Shown here: positions 8,332 through 17,600 of the stretch, one piece after another
Position numbering within the stretch: the first letter of the stretch is position 1
Layout: the number at the start of each line of letters is the position of its first letter
Assembly (NCBI GenBank): GCA_036675475.1
Contig: JAKFEY010000040.1
Span: 48,505 to 112,504, forward strand
Direction of reading: 5' to 3'
DNA: 64,000 nucleotides
From: JALYRV01 sp036675475
GTDB taxonomy: Bacteria > Acidobacteriota > Vicinamibacteria > Vicinamibacterales > SCN-69-37
The notes under the pieces: generated by a model
What the model was told of the DNA's origin: nothing
The model's input: the letters and a program-made list of their open reading frames with translations, nothing else
Database searches by the model: none
Program-made: the position numbers and the translations under genes

Positions 8332-8385
8332 TCGCGCCGTCAGGTGCGCGCCGTCAGGTGCGCGACTTCAGGTGCGCGACTTCAG
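8330..8385. repeat. Four-copy 14-base tandem repeat between convergent gene ends
   Basis: Four head-to-tail 14-base units run from 8330 to 8385. They read GATCGCGCCGTCAG, GTGCGCGCCGTCAG, then GTGCGCGACTTCAG twice. The array begins inside the stop of the zinc-ribbon gene and runs through the last codons and stop (8368-8370) of the BON gene, so part of it is coding. Copies 3 and 4 are identical, suggesting recent slippage. Confidence 0.85.
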
Positions 8386-8928
8386 GTCGAGGCGGTTGAT
8401 GACGTCCTTGACGCCCGCCACGCGCGCCACCAGCTCGGTGATGCGGTCCTTGTCTTCCTGATTCAATGCCTTGCCGGTCAGCTGCACCGTGCCGTTGCGC
8501 ACGACGACGTTCAGCTCGCGGCCCTTCCAGACCGTGTCGTCGGCAAACAGCGCTTCGACGTCGTTCTGAATCCGCTCGTCGATCTGCTCGAGGTCGTCGA
8601 CCTCGGCCACGACAGGCGCCGGCTCAGGGGCGCCGCGCATGGTGATGGTGATTTCGCTGACGATGGTGCCGTGCGAGCCGAGCGCGTCGGCGGCGACCTG
8701 CTCGGCGTGCCGCTTCTCGTCGGCCGTCAGCACGATGCCGCGCAGCTTCATCTCGCGCCGCTCGGGGTCCCAGACGGGGGCGATGTGGTCGATGCGCGAC
8801 GCCTTGAGCGCGTCGTTGACTTGCGACTGGTAGTCGCGCGCCAACTCGGCTCGGGAGCACGCGCCCACGAGCAGCATCAGCCCCGTCACCAGCGCCAGCG
8901 CCCCGCCCAACCTCATCACGTGCCGCAT
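8368..8928 (-). CDS. BON-domain lipoprotein (two BON domains)
   Basis: This 186-residue lipoprotein has a signal sequence ending in the lipobox LLVGAC (cysteine at residue 24). Two BON domains follow: a first, weaker one at about 36-100 (QSQVNDALKASRIDHIAPVW) and a second at about 118-184 (ERIQNDVEALFADDTVWKGR, then NGTVQLTGKALNQEDKDRI). BON domains bind phospholipid or polymer surfaces and are found in OsmY and DolP, so an envelope-integrity role is likely. The start ATG at 8928 has a GGGGGAG ribosome site about 9 bases upstream. A 50-base perfect palindrome lies 61 bases upstream of the start. The last codons and stop fall inside a 14-base tandem array. Confidence 0.85.
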   Translation of the reverse strand: MRHVMRLGGALALVTGLMLLVGACSRAELARDYQSQVNDALKASRIDHIAPVWDPERREMKLRGIVLTADEKRHAEQVAADALGSHGTIVSEITITMRGAPEPAPVVAEVDDLEQIDERIQNDVEALFADDTVWKGRELNVVVRNGTVQLTGKALNQEDKDRITELVARVAGVKDVINRLDLKSRT

Positions 8929-8989
8929 CTGCAGAACTCCCCCATTTACGGGAGAGCAAAATAAGGGCCGACAGCCGCAGAGCTGGGGG

Positions 8990-9039
8990 ATGTACGCAGA
9001 AACGTCGTAGTTTCAAAACTACGACGTTTCTGCGTACAT
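8990..9039. repeat. Perfect 24-base inverted repeat with 2-base centre
   Basis: ATGTACGCAGAAACGTCGTA plus TTT forms the left arm (8990-9013); the CA centre is 9014-9015; the right arm 9016-9039 is its exact reverse complement. The element sits in the 173-base gap between the DUF3810 stop (9102) and the BON start (8928). It is far less GC-rich than its surroundings and no T-run follows on either strand, so a standard terminator is unlikely. It could be a dispersed palindrome, an operator or a hairpin in the BON 5' leader. Confidence 0.9.
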
Positions 9040-9101
9040 GGGGGCGGCGTGGTCGCGGGCCGTAACAGCCGAGGCCGCGGGGCCAACGCTGCGCGGGAGC
9101 A

Positions 9102-10232
9102 TCAGTTGCCCTCCGGTGCGGGTTTGAGCGCCAGCCGGCCCCCTGGGGCGGCTTTCAGCATCAGCGCGAGGACCCCGTCGTAGCTGGCGATGCCGCCTTC
9201 CACGCGATTGGCGCGCAGGAATTTGTCGTACGCCGACGACGCGGCGCGGCGGACGGCCGGCGACGAGGCCAGCAGGCGTTCGCGGATGGCAGCCAGGTCG
9301 CGGGCGGCGAGAGGGCCGGCGCGGGCGATCCAGGCCTGCGCCTGCGCGCGCGGGGCGGCTTCAGCCGCTTTCGTGAGCGCGAACAGCCACGCGTTGTACC
9401 GCGCGCCGCCCCCGGCTTCCAGGCAGGTCAGCCACCCGACGAAATTCGCCTCGTCCTCGGACGCGTATCCGGCCAGGTGCGCCCATTCATGCGCGACGGT
9501 GGCATACGCCTCCGCCGGCGTCAGGCCCGACACGATGACCGTCTCGGGCACGAACGGATTGGTGACGCCGTCGATGGCCGCCCAGCGGAAATAGGGATTG
9601 AACAGCGAGTACTTCGGGCGGCCGGGACGGGCGCCTTTCGAGAACCCCAGCTGCTGCTGTGCCCGATCGAACCCCGCCGACAACTCGGCGATCATCCGTG
9701 ACGGCGACATGGGCGTGTCGCGATCCAGGTCGGTCGCCGTGGCCGCAGCCTCCGCGGCCACGGCCCCGCCGAAGCGCGCCAGCGCCGCCGCGCCCTCATC
9801 CGGGCGAGCCGGCGCACTGCCGCGACCAGAGCCGGCGCGCGGCGGCTCCGCGAACGCCAGTGTTTCGGCCAGCGGCATGCGCCGATAGTTGAGGCCCCAC
9901 GCGAGCTGAAACCAGATGGCCGCGAGCGCGGCGGCCATCACGAACCGCAGCGCCGCCGGCCGCCACGCGCGCGCGCGCCGCGCGCGGATGACGAGCAGCA
10001 CGACGCCGGCGCCGGCCGCCACGATCAGCAAATCGAACAGCGCAAAGGGGACGAAGTTCGAAATCAGCGTCGCCATGCGCTGCCAGATCGGATACACGCC
10101 GCGCGAGTACCACTGCTCCACGCCGCGCGCCGGCATCGGCACGAGCCACAACGCGAGCGCCCCCGCGGCGATGGCGAGCGTGACCCACGGACGCGGCGCC
10201 GGCCGCGCCTTAGCGGGGTGGCGCTTCTTCAT
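9102..10232 (-). CDS. DUF3810 membrane protein with HExxH-type metallopeptidase motif
   Basis: This 376-residue protein begins with three transmembrane helices (about residues 17-33, 60-83 and 96-112). The conserved GLNYRRMPL follows the last helix. A soluble domain then carries HEWAH at residues 248-252, with acidic candidates for a third metal ligand in YASEDEANF. The family (DUF3810) is widespread in Bacteroidetes, Firmicutes and Acidobacteria and is thought to be a membrane zinc protease of unknown substrate. The start overlaps the end of the NADH dehydrogenase gene by 23 bases, so the two are cotranscribed and translationally coupled. The product must be called from family features; no partner is evident. 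Confidence 0.85.
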   Translation of the reverse strand: MKKRHPAKARPAPRPWVTLAIAAGALALWLVPMPARGVEQWYSRGVYPIWQRMATLISNFVPFALFDLLIVAAGAGVVLLVIRARRARAWRPAALRFVMAAALAAIWFQLAWGLNYRRMPLAETLAFAEPPRAGSGRGSAPARPDEGAAALARFGGAVAAEAAATATDLDRDTPMSPSRMIAELSAGFDRAQQQLGFSKGARPGRPKYSLFNPYFRWAAIDGVTNPFVPETVIVSGLTPAEAYATVAHEWAHLAGYASEDEANFVGWLTCLEAGGGARYNAWLFALTKAAEAAPRAQAQAWIARAGPLAARDLAAIRERLLASSPAVRRAASSAYDKFLRANRVEGGIASYDGVLALMLKAAPGGRLALKPAPEGN

Positions 10233-11514
10233 CGGTGATCAGCCGCACGCTGCGCTGATACGAGAAATAGGCCCAGGCCCACTGCAGCATGACCGACACG
10301 CGATTGCGAAAGCCGATCAGCTTCGCCACATGAATGAACAGCCACGCGAGCCACGCGACATAGCCCTTCAGCTCGAGCCAGCCGAAATCGGCGACGGCTT
10401 TCGCGCGGCCGATGGTGGCCATGTTGCCGTAGTTGCGATAGCGGAACTCCCTCGTCGGCGTCCCCGCCATGTGCCTCAGGATGTTGCGCGCGGCCTGCGC
10501 GCCCTGCTGCATGGCGACCTGCGCCACACCCGGATACGGACGGCCGTCGGGACCGGCCAGCGTCGCCAAATCCCCCACCACGAACACATCGTCGCGCTCC
10601 GGAATGGTGAGATCGGGCCGCACCTGCACGCGCCCGGCGCGATCGGTGTGTGCCGACAGGGTGCCGCCGAGCGGCGACGCGGCCACGCCGGCCGCCCACA
10701 GCACGGTGCGCGCGGCAATGCGCGAGTCGGCGCCGGACGCGTCGCGCACGGTGACGCCCTTGTCGTCGACGCCCACGACCACCGCGCCGGTGCGCACGGT
10801 GACGCCGAGCTTCTCGAGCGCGCGCTGCGCGAACGCGCTGTGCGCCTCGCTGAACGTGCTCAGGATGCGCGGGCCGCCTTCGACCAGGATGATCGACGCG
10901 CGCGACGGATCGATGCGGCGAAAGTCGTGGCGCAGCGTGTGCCGCGCGATCTCCGCGAGGGCGCCCGCCAGCTCCACGCCGGTGGGCCCGCCGCCAATCA
11001 GGACGAACGTCAGCAGGCCTTCGGGGTCGCCGCGATCGGGATCGGCCGCGCAGCGCTCGGCCTCCTCGAACGCCAGCAGCACGCGCCGGCGGATGTGCAG
11101 CGCGTCCTCGAGCGACTTGAGGCCGGGCGCATCCGCGCGCCAGTCATCGTGGCCGAAGTACGCGTGCGTGGCGCCGGCCGCGACGATCAGATAGTCATAG
11201 CGCGACGAGGAGCCGTCGGCGAGCTGCAGCATCTTGCGCTCGCGATCGATGCCGGTGACCTCCCCCAGCAGCACCGTGACGTTGGCCTGCCGCCTGAGAA
11301 TCCACCGGATCGGCGACGAGATTTCGCCGGGCGACAGGCCCGCGGTGGCCACCTGATAGAGCAGCGGCTGAAAGACATGGTGATTGCGGCGATCGAAGAC
11401 GATGACGTCGACGGGGGCGGAGGCGAGCGCGCGGGCGGCGTGCAGGCCGCCGAAGCCGCCGCCGATGATGGCCACGCGCGGCCGCGCGGCCGCGCCTTCG
11501 GGTCCTGCGGTCAT
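10210..11514 (-). CDS. ndh: Type II NADH dehydrogenase (NAD(P)/FAD-dependent oxidoreductase)
   Basis: NDH-2 passes electrons from NADH to quinone on the inner membrane face without pumping protons. The 434-residue protein has the FAD-binding motif IIGGGFGGLHAARAL near residue 15 and the NAD-binding motif LIGGGPTGVELAGAL near residue 170. Other family features include FQPLLYQVATAGL, ATHAYFGHDDW and the second FAD contact VFVVGDLATL. The C-terminal region is amphipathic and hydrophobic (GYVAWLAWLFIHVAKLIGFR), consistent with peripheral membrane attachment. It lies upstream of and overlaps the DUF3810 gene. The start is ATG at 11514, with a TACCTT box at 11524-11529. The divergent PLP-lyase promoter overlaps this box. 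Confidence 0.92.
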   Translation of the reverse strand: MTAGPEGAAARPRVAIIGGGFGGLHAARALASAPVDVIVFDRRNHHVFQPLLYQVATAGLSPGEISSPIRWILRRQANVTVLLGEVTGIDRERKMLQLADGSSSRYDYLIVAAGATHAYFGHDDWRADAPGLKSLEDALHIRRRVLLAFEEAERCAADPDRGDPEGLLTFVLIGGGPTGVELAGALAEIARHTLRHDFRRIDPSRASIILVEGGPRILSTFSEAHSAFAQRALEKLGVTVRTGAVVVGVDDKGVTVRDASGADSRIAARTVLWAAGVAASPLGGTLSAHTDRAGRVQVRPDLTIPERDDVFVVGDLATLAGPDGRPYPGVAQVAMQQGAQAARNILRHMAGTPTREFRYRNYGNMATIGRAKAVADFGWLELKGYVAWLAWLFIHVAKLIGFRNRVSVMLQWAWAYFSYQRSVRLITDEEAPPR

Positions 11515-11527
11515 ACGGATCTGAAGG

Positions 11528-11533
11528 TATCAT
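11528..11533 (+). promoter_or_regulatory. Predicted -10 box for the PLP-lyase gene
   Basis: TATCAT ends 7 bases before the in-frame CTG at 11541. The same TATCAT with a 7-base gap precedes the ATG at 56114. The box overlaps the reverse-strand TACCTT (11524-11529) of ndh, so the two promoters interleave. Confidence 0.4.
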
Positions 11534-11540
11534 CGCTTCG

Positions 11541-12560
11541 CTGCCGCCGACACGCGTCCTCGCCAACCCGCTTCGCACGCACGCCGCCGGCCTGCCCGAG
11601 GCAGCCCTCGCCCACGCGGCCGCCTTCGCCCCGCATCGTCCGGCCACGCCGCTGCATGACGCGCGCGCAGTGGCGGCGCGCCTCGGCCTGTCGCGGCTCT
11701 GGATCAAGGACGAGACGGCGCGGTGGGGCCTCAACGCGTTCAAGATCACCGGCGCGAGCTACGCGATCGAGGCGCGATTGGCTGATGCGTCTGACGGGCG
11801 CGCTCCGCGGCGCATCGTGACGGCGAGCGCGGGCAATCATGGACGCGCGGTGGCGCGCGCCGCGCGCGACCGCGGCATCGCGTGCCGCGTGTATCTGCCG
11901 GCCGACGCGCTGCCCGCGCGCGTGGACGCCATTCGCGGCGAAGGCGCCGAGGTAATCCAGCTTGCCGGCAGGTACGAGGAGGCCGTCGCGCGCGCGGCCG
12001 AGGACGCCGAGGGCGACAACGCGCAGAACGAGACCGCGCTGCTGGTGTCGGACACGACGCCGCCCGGCGACCCCGCCATTCCCGCGCTGATCCTTCGCGG
12101 CTACACGAAAATTGTCTCGGAGGCCGCCGCTGCCTGGACCGAGCCGCCGGACCTCGTGGTCATTCAGGGCGGCGTTGGCGGCCTCGTCGGCGCGGCAGCC
12201 GGCTGGCTGCGCACGCGCCTCCCGGGTGCGAAACTGCTGGCCGCGGAACCGGACGGCTCGGCCTGCCTGCGCGCGTCGGCGCTCGCCGGACACCCGGTGA
12301 CCCTCGCCTCCACCGAACCTACATCGATGGTGTGCCTGCGCTGCGCGGCGCCAAGTGCCGCCGCCTGGCCGCTGATCGCGGCCGGCGTCGACGGCTTCGT
12401 CACGGTGAGCGACGCCGAAGCGGCAGCCGCCGTGCACGCGCTCGCGGACATCGGCATCGCCGCCGGAGCGTCAGGCGCGTGCGGCCTCGCCGCCCTGATC
12501 GCCGCCGCCCCCGAGTTCTCCCGGGCCAGCGCGCTGATTGTTGTGACGGAAGCCCCGTGA
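11541..12560 (+). CDS. PLP-dependent lyase, diaminopropionate ammonia-lyase/threonine synthase-like
   Basis: The product is a fold-type II PLP enzyme that probably eliminates ammonia from a small amino acid. The PLP lysine lies in NAFKITGASYA and the phosphate-binding loop is GGVGGLVGA. ATPLHDARAVAARLGLSRLW is a typical start of the substrate domain in the diaminopropionate ammonia-lyase group. This conserved segment starts before the first standard codon (GTG at 11670), and the frame contains no ATG, GTG or TTG back to the stop at 11466. I therefore place the start at CTG 11541, just downstream of a TATCAT box, giving 339 residues. A conventional annotation would begin at 11670 and cut off conserved sequence. 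Members are usually near 370-400 residues, so this one is short. Substrate is uncertain. Confidence 0.78.
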   Translation: MPPTRVLANPLRTHAAGLPEAALAHAAAFAPHRPATPLHDARAVAARLGLSRLWIKDETARWGLNAFKITGASYAIEARLADASDGRAPRRIVTASAGNHGRAVARAARDRGIACRVYLPADALPARVDAIRGEGAEVIQLAGRYEEAVARAAEDAEGDNAQNETALLVSDTTPPGDPAIPALILRGYTKIVSEAAAAWTEPPDLVVIQGGVGGLVGAAAGWLRTRLPGAKLLAAEPDGSACLRASALAGHPVTLASTEPTSMVCLRCAAPSAAAWPLIAAGVDGFVTVSDAEAAAAVHALADIGIAAGASGACGLAALIAAAPEFSRASALIVVTEAP

Positions 12561-12564
12561 CACC

Positions 12565-12598
12565 AATTCTTAACTCTTAACTCACCACCGCTGAATTC
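12565..12598 (-). repeat. Post-stop heptamer repeat, GAGTTAA family, copy 1
   Basis: Read on the minus strand, the 34 bases are built of units GAATTCA, GCGGTGGT, GAGTTAA, GAGTTAA, GAATT. Thirty-one of 34 bases match the element at 33795-33828 on the other strand. It begins 4 bases after the PLP-lyase stop and ends 15 bases before the oxidoreductase start. Confidence 0.85.
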
Positions 12599-12601
12599 CC
12601 T

Positions 12602-12607
12602 TAAACT
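12602..12607 (+). promoter_or_regulatory. Predicted -10 box of a leaderless promoter
   Basis: TAAACT ends exactly 6 bases before the ATG at 12614, and no Shine-Dalgarno sequence is present. The heptamer repeat at 12565-12598 covers the upstream part of the promoter. Confidence 0.4.
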
Positions 12608-12613
12608 CTGCTG

Positions 12614-14650
12614 ATGCGTGCTCCTGAGACCTGGGGACGAAGCACGGTCCACACGGCCTGTCCGCTCGACTGTCCCGATTCGTGCTCCCTTGCCGTCGAC
12701 GTCGAGCAGGGCCGCATCGTCAGCATCGACGGCAGCCGCGTGGCGCCGAGCACCAACGGCTTCATCTGCGGCAAGGTGCGGCGGTTCGATCGGCGCGTCT
12801 ACAGCGAGGATCGGCTGCTCTATCCCGCCGTGCGCGCGGGCGGCAAGGGCGAGGGCAGCTTTCGCCGCGTGTCGTGGACCGAAGCGCTCGACCTGATCGC
12901 GGAGCGGTTCACGGCCATCGCGGCGGAGTATGGCGGCGAGGCGATTCTGCCGGTGTCGTACGGCGGATCGAACGGCTGGCTGTCGCATGAAGCCACCGAC
13001 CGCGCGCTGTTCCGCCGCATCGGCGCGTCCGAGCTCGCGCGCACAGTGTGCGCGGCGCCCACCGGCGCGGCCGCCGCGGCGATGTACGGCAAGATGGCCG
13101 GCGTCGCCTACGAGGACTACCAGGCCGCGAACCTGATCATCATCTGGGGCTGCAACCCCGCCGTCACCGGCGTGCACATCGTGCCGCACATCAAGGAAGC
13201 GCAGAAGCGCGGCGCGACACTCGTCGTGATGGATCCGCGCATGACGCTGCTGGCGCGGCAGGCCGACGTGCACGTGGCGCTGCGTCCCGGCACCGACCTT
13301 CCGGTGGCGCTCGCGATGCACCGGTATCTGTTCGAGGAAGGCCGCGCCGACACCGCATTTCTCGCCGCGCACGCCGAGGGCGCCGACCAGTTGCGCGCCG
13401 CCGCCGCGCCGTGGACGTTCGATCGCGCCGCGGAGGTCTCAGGCGTCGACGCGGCGATGCTTCGACAGGTCGCCGACATGTACGCGGCCGCCTCGCCGGC
13501 CGTGATTCGCTGCGGCTGGGGGATGGAGCGCAACCGCAACGGCGGCAACGCGGTGCTCGCCGTGCTGGCGCTGCCCGCGGTGGCCGGCAAGTTCGGCATT
13601 CCCGGCGGCGGCTACACGATGAGCAACTCCGCCGCCTTCGGCGCGAAGCCGTTCGCGTGGGACGCGCCCACGTCGACGCGCGTGGTGAACATGAACCGCG
13701 TCGGCCGCGCGCTCACCGGCGACGATCCCGGATTCGACGACCATCCCATCAAGGGCCTGTTCGTCTACAACTGCAACCCGCTCGCGACGCTGCCGGATCA
13801 GAACCGCATGCGCGCAGGGCTCGAGCGCGAGGATTTGTTCACGGTCGTCTTCGAGCAGGTGGCCACTGATACGGTTCGCTACGCCGACGTCGTCCTGCCC
13901 GCCACCACGTTCCTGGAGCACTACGATCTCGCGCGCGGCTACGGCGCGTATCACATGCACGTGGTGCACCCGGTGATCGAGCCGGTGGGTGAAGCACGGC
14001 CCAACGTCGAAGTCTTCAACGAGATTCTGCACCGCATGCAGCCCGCGATGTCGCAGGGCGGCGCGTTCGAAGAGACGGATGCGCTGATGCAGCTGACCGC
14101 GCGCATGAACGAGGCGCAGACGGCGTCGATGTACGCCGACGGCGTGGCGGCGCCGCCGTTCGGCGGCCGCCCCATCCAGTTCGTCAGCGCGTTTCCGCAA
14201 ACGCCGGATGGCCGCGTCCATCTGTATCCCGCGAGCCTCGCCGCCGAAACCGGCGGCACGCTGTACGCCTACCGGCCGGATCCGGGAACCGAGGCGTTTC
14301 CCCTCGCGCTCATCTCGCCGGCCACGGAGAAAACGATCTCATCCACGCTCGGCGAGCTGAGCACGAAAATCGCGACGCTGCTGATGCATCCCGAAGACGC
14401 GCAGGTGCGCGGCATTCAGTCGCGCGAGAGCGTGAGGGTGTTCAACGAGCTGGGCGAGGTGCACTGCGAGGTGGAGGTCACGCCCGAGACGCGGCCGGGC
14501 ACCGTCATCCTGCCGAAGGGTCTCTGGATGCGCAACACCTGGAACCAGCAGACGGCCAACGCGCTCGCGCCCGACACGCTCACCGACATCGCGGGCGGCG
14601 CCTGCTTCAACGACGCGCGCGTCGACGTGGCGCTGCTCGCGCGGCACTGA
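12614..14650 (+). CDS. Molybdopterin-dependent oxidoreductase (DMSO reductase/formate dehydrogenase superfamily)
   Basis: This 678-residue cytoplasmic-type enzyme should bind bis-MGD and one [4Fe-4S] cluster. The cluster ligands are C16, C20, C24 and C52 (CPLDCPDSC and ICGK). The cofactor domains follow, with IIIWGCNPAVTGVH, VVMDPRMTLLA, and NCNPLATLPDQNRM in the second half. The C-terminal MGD-binding beta-barrel domain contains GLWMRNTWNQQTANAL. A cysteine in RTVCAAPTG falls in the general region of the molybdenum-ligand residue but cannot be proven. There is no twin-arginine signal, and no small electron-transfer or membrane subunit is adjacent, so the electron partner is unknown. It may reduce or oxidise a small organic substrate. 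The gene follows the PLP lyase by 53 bases holding a heptamer repeat and a -10-like box. Confidence 0.88.
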   Translation: MRAPETWGRSTVHTACPLDCPDSCSLAVDVEQGRIVSIDGSRVAPSTNGFICGKVRRFDRRVYSEDRLLYPAVRAGGKGEGSFRRVSWTEALDLIAERFTAIAAEYGGEAILPVSYGGSNGWLSHEATDRALFRRIGASELARTVCAAPTGAAAAAMYGKMAGVAYEDYQAANLIIIWGCNPAVTGVHIVPHIKEAQKRGATLVVMDPRMTLLARQADVHVALRPGTDLPVALAMHRYLFEEGRADTAFLAAHAEGADQLRAAAAPWTFDRAAEVSGVDAAMLRQVADMYAAASPAVIRCGWGMERNRNGGNAVLAVLALPAVAGKFGIPGGGYTMSNSAAFGAKPFAWDAPTSTRVVNMNRVGRALTGDDPGFDDHPIKGLFVYNCNPLATLPDQNRMRAGLEREDLFTVVFEQVATDTVRYADVVLPATTFLEHYDLARGYGAYHMHVVHPVIEPVGEARPNVEVFNEILHRMQPAMSQGGAFEETDALMQLTARMNEAQTASMYADGVAAPPFGGRPIQFVSAFPQTPDGRVHLYPASLAAETGGTLYAYRPDPGTEAFPLALISPATEKTISSTLGELSTKIATLLMHPEDAQVRGIQSRESVRVFNELGEVHCEVEVTPETRPGTVILPKGLWMRNTWNQQTANALAPDTLTDIAGGACFNDARVDVALLARH

Positions 14651-14666
14651 GGCGTCGGGCGCGGCT

Positions 14667-17600
14667 CTAGAACCCGGGCCTCAGCGAGAACTGCCACAAC
14701 CAGCCCTTCAGCGGCCGATCCATCGGCTTCACGTAGTCGATCTCGAGAATGGCGAAGCCAAACAGGTTGGCGCGCACGGCCGCGCCATAGCTGCGCGCCG
14801 CATTGCGCGCGCCGCCGAAGATCTCGGGCGTCGAGTCGCTGTCCCAGGCCACGCCGTAGTCGAAGAAGCCGGCAATCTCGATGGGCAGCGGCCCATAGAA
14901 ATTGTCGCCGCCGAACAGGCCCCAGAGCGGCGCCCGCACTTCGAAGTTGGCGACGAGCATCCGGCTGCCGATCAAGCGGTCGAAGGCGTCGCAGCTGCCG
15001 GCGGGCCCTTCGGCGCATTCCTCCGCGCTGAACGACCCCACGTCGTAGCCGCGAAGGAACTGCGGATAGCCGATGAAGAGCGGCTGCATGCGGGAGTCCT
15101 CGCTGTCGCCGCCGAAACGCCCGTAGTGCATGCCGCGCACCGCGAAGGTGATCGGCTGCACCGGCATGATGTACTTGCGGTAATCCGCCAGCAGCGTCGT
15201 GAACTGCAGCGAGCCGGCCGTCTGCCCTACCTCGAGGCGATAGCGCTGGCCGAGAATCGGGCTCGTCAGGCCGCTCACCGACGTGTCATAGACGAGCGCG
15301 CCCGACACTTCGCCCAGATTCAGGGCCGACGGATCGTCGAGATCCTCCTCCTGGCGATCCAGGAGCTGGCCGGTGACGGGATCGAAAATGTCGGTGTGCC
15401 GCTCGGTGTCGAACGTGATGCGCCGTGCGCCGCCCTGCACCTCGAACCGCGACGCGCGGCTGAAGGGATAGGCGACGATGCCCGCGAGGCCGGTGTTGAT
15501 CTGGCGCTCGATGATCTGCTCCTGCACGAACACGCGGCCGGACGGCGTGTCCACGAAGCCCTGCGCGAACGAGCCGAGCCGATAGGGAATCTGCTCGGCG
15601 GCAATGCCCCAGTTCCAGCGATGCTTGCGATTGAGGAACACCACCTGCGCGCCGATGTCCTCGAACTCGCCGTTGACCTGCACCGTGGCGCCGAGCGTGC
15701 GGTCGCCCAGCATGTCGCTCAGGAAGAACGAGACGCCGCCGCCAATCGACGTACCGAACTGATCGACGCCGACACCCACCGTGGGCTGTCCCACGAAATC
15801 GAGCCCGAGCTTCGGCTTGTAGTCCTCGACCGGGAAATCCGTTTCCGCCGGCAGGCCGATGCGCGTGTTCGCCAGCAGCGTGGCGACCGCGCCCTCGGCT
15901 CTGGTGCGCGGAGGCAGTACGGCGGCCGTCTGAATGTCGGGCGGCGTGACGGCGGCACCCGCGGCGCTCGACGTATAGAGCGTGTAGTTGCCGTCCTCGT
16001 ACACCGAGAACGCCATGGTGCCTGACTGCGAGGCCACGGTGAGCGCGGGGCTCGCCTCGGTGATGCCGGTGGCGCCCGTGCGCAGGTTGGTCATCTGCTC
16101 GGGCCGGCCGCCGTTCGCGCCCACGCGATAGACGTTGCTGATGCCGTCCGGATCCGAGATGAAGAAGATCGTGCTCGAATCGGGGCCCCACTGCGGGCTG
16201 ATGTGCTTGCCATTGGCGAACCCGCGCACCTCGCGCGACTGCCCGCTGGCGACATCGAGCACCGCGAGCTGCAGCTCGCCCACCGCGGCGTCGTCGAGCC
16301 GCGTGCTGTAGCGTTCGGTCACGTACACGATGCGGCGGCCGTCGGGCGAGAATGACGGCTCGAGGTCGGCGTAGAGATCGTTGGTGAGGCGCGTGAGGGC
16401 GCCGCCTTCAATGTCGTAGCGATAGAGATCGCTGACGCCGCCCGTCTGCCCGGAGAACACCAGCGTGCGCCCGTCGGGCGACCATGTGAGGCTGAAGATC
16501 TCGTCGACGCCTTCGACCGGGATCTCGCGCGTCGCGCCGCCCTCGATGGCGTCGAGGACCGTGAGCACCGCGCGCCCGCTCTGCACGCCGGCCAGCACGA
16601 AGCGCTGGCCGTCGGCGCTCCACGCGCCGGCGGCGTTCAGGAACTGCAGGCTGTCCAGATGCGGATCCGACGCGGTCTTCAGCAGCTTCCGCAGCACCTT
16701 GCCCGTCGTCGTATCGGCCACGAACAATTCGATCGAGAACAGATCCTTCTCGGACCAGAACGCGATGCGCCGCCCGTCGGGGCTGAGGCGCGGCCCCAGG
16801 TTCAATGCTCCCGAACCCGTGGATTCGCCAAGAATCAACTTCGCCTGCGCGGGCGCCGGCTCGGTGCGCGACAGCTCGTCGGCATACGTCGCGAGAATGC
16901 TTTCCTGCCACGCGCGCGACAGGTCCTTGAAGCTCAGGCCGGTTTCGACCTCGATGGCCGTGATGTTCAGCCGCGGATCCGCCGCGGCCTTCAGGATGCG
17001 CGACACCGCGCCGTCGCCCCATCGCCCGCCGATGTAGGCCCAGAACGCATGGCCCCAGCGATACGGGAAATAGTCAGGGTCGTCGAGGTCGTCGATGTCG
17101 GGCAGCTTCTCGCGCGCGGCCGCGTCGCGCAGCCACATCGCCGTGTGCGCGTCGACCGGGCCTATCGAGAAGTACTCGGCCATGCCTTCGACAAACCACA
17201 ACGGCAGGCGCAGCACCGTGGGGCCCTGCCCGCCCGTATCGCGCACCGTGTTGCCCGTGATGTCGTACTGGAACGCGTGCACCAGCTCGTGCCCGATCAC
17301 GTGATCGGTGTCGGCGAGCGATCCGCCCATGGGCAGCACGATGCGGCGCTTGAAGCCTTCGGTGACGCCGCCGGTGCCTTCGCCGATTTCGCCCTCGATG
17401 GCGTTGGTCTGGCGGAAGTCGGTGTGGCTCGCATAGATGATGAGCGGCTGCCGGCCGCGCAGCTCGTGACCGAACAGCTCGCTCAGGCGCGCGTACCACC
17501 GCTCGGCCATCATCGCGGCCACGCTGATGGCGGCCTTCTCCGACGGGTAGTAATAGATGTCGAAGTGCGGGGTCTTGAGCACTTCGAAATCAAATGACTT

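Noticed and set aside
8990..9039. Rho-independent terminator
   Set aside because: No T-run follows the stem on either strand, and the palindrome has almost no loop.
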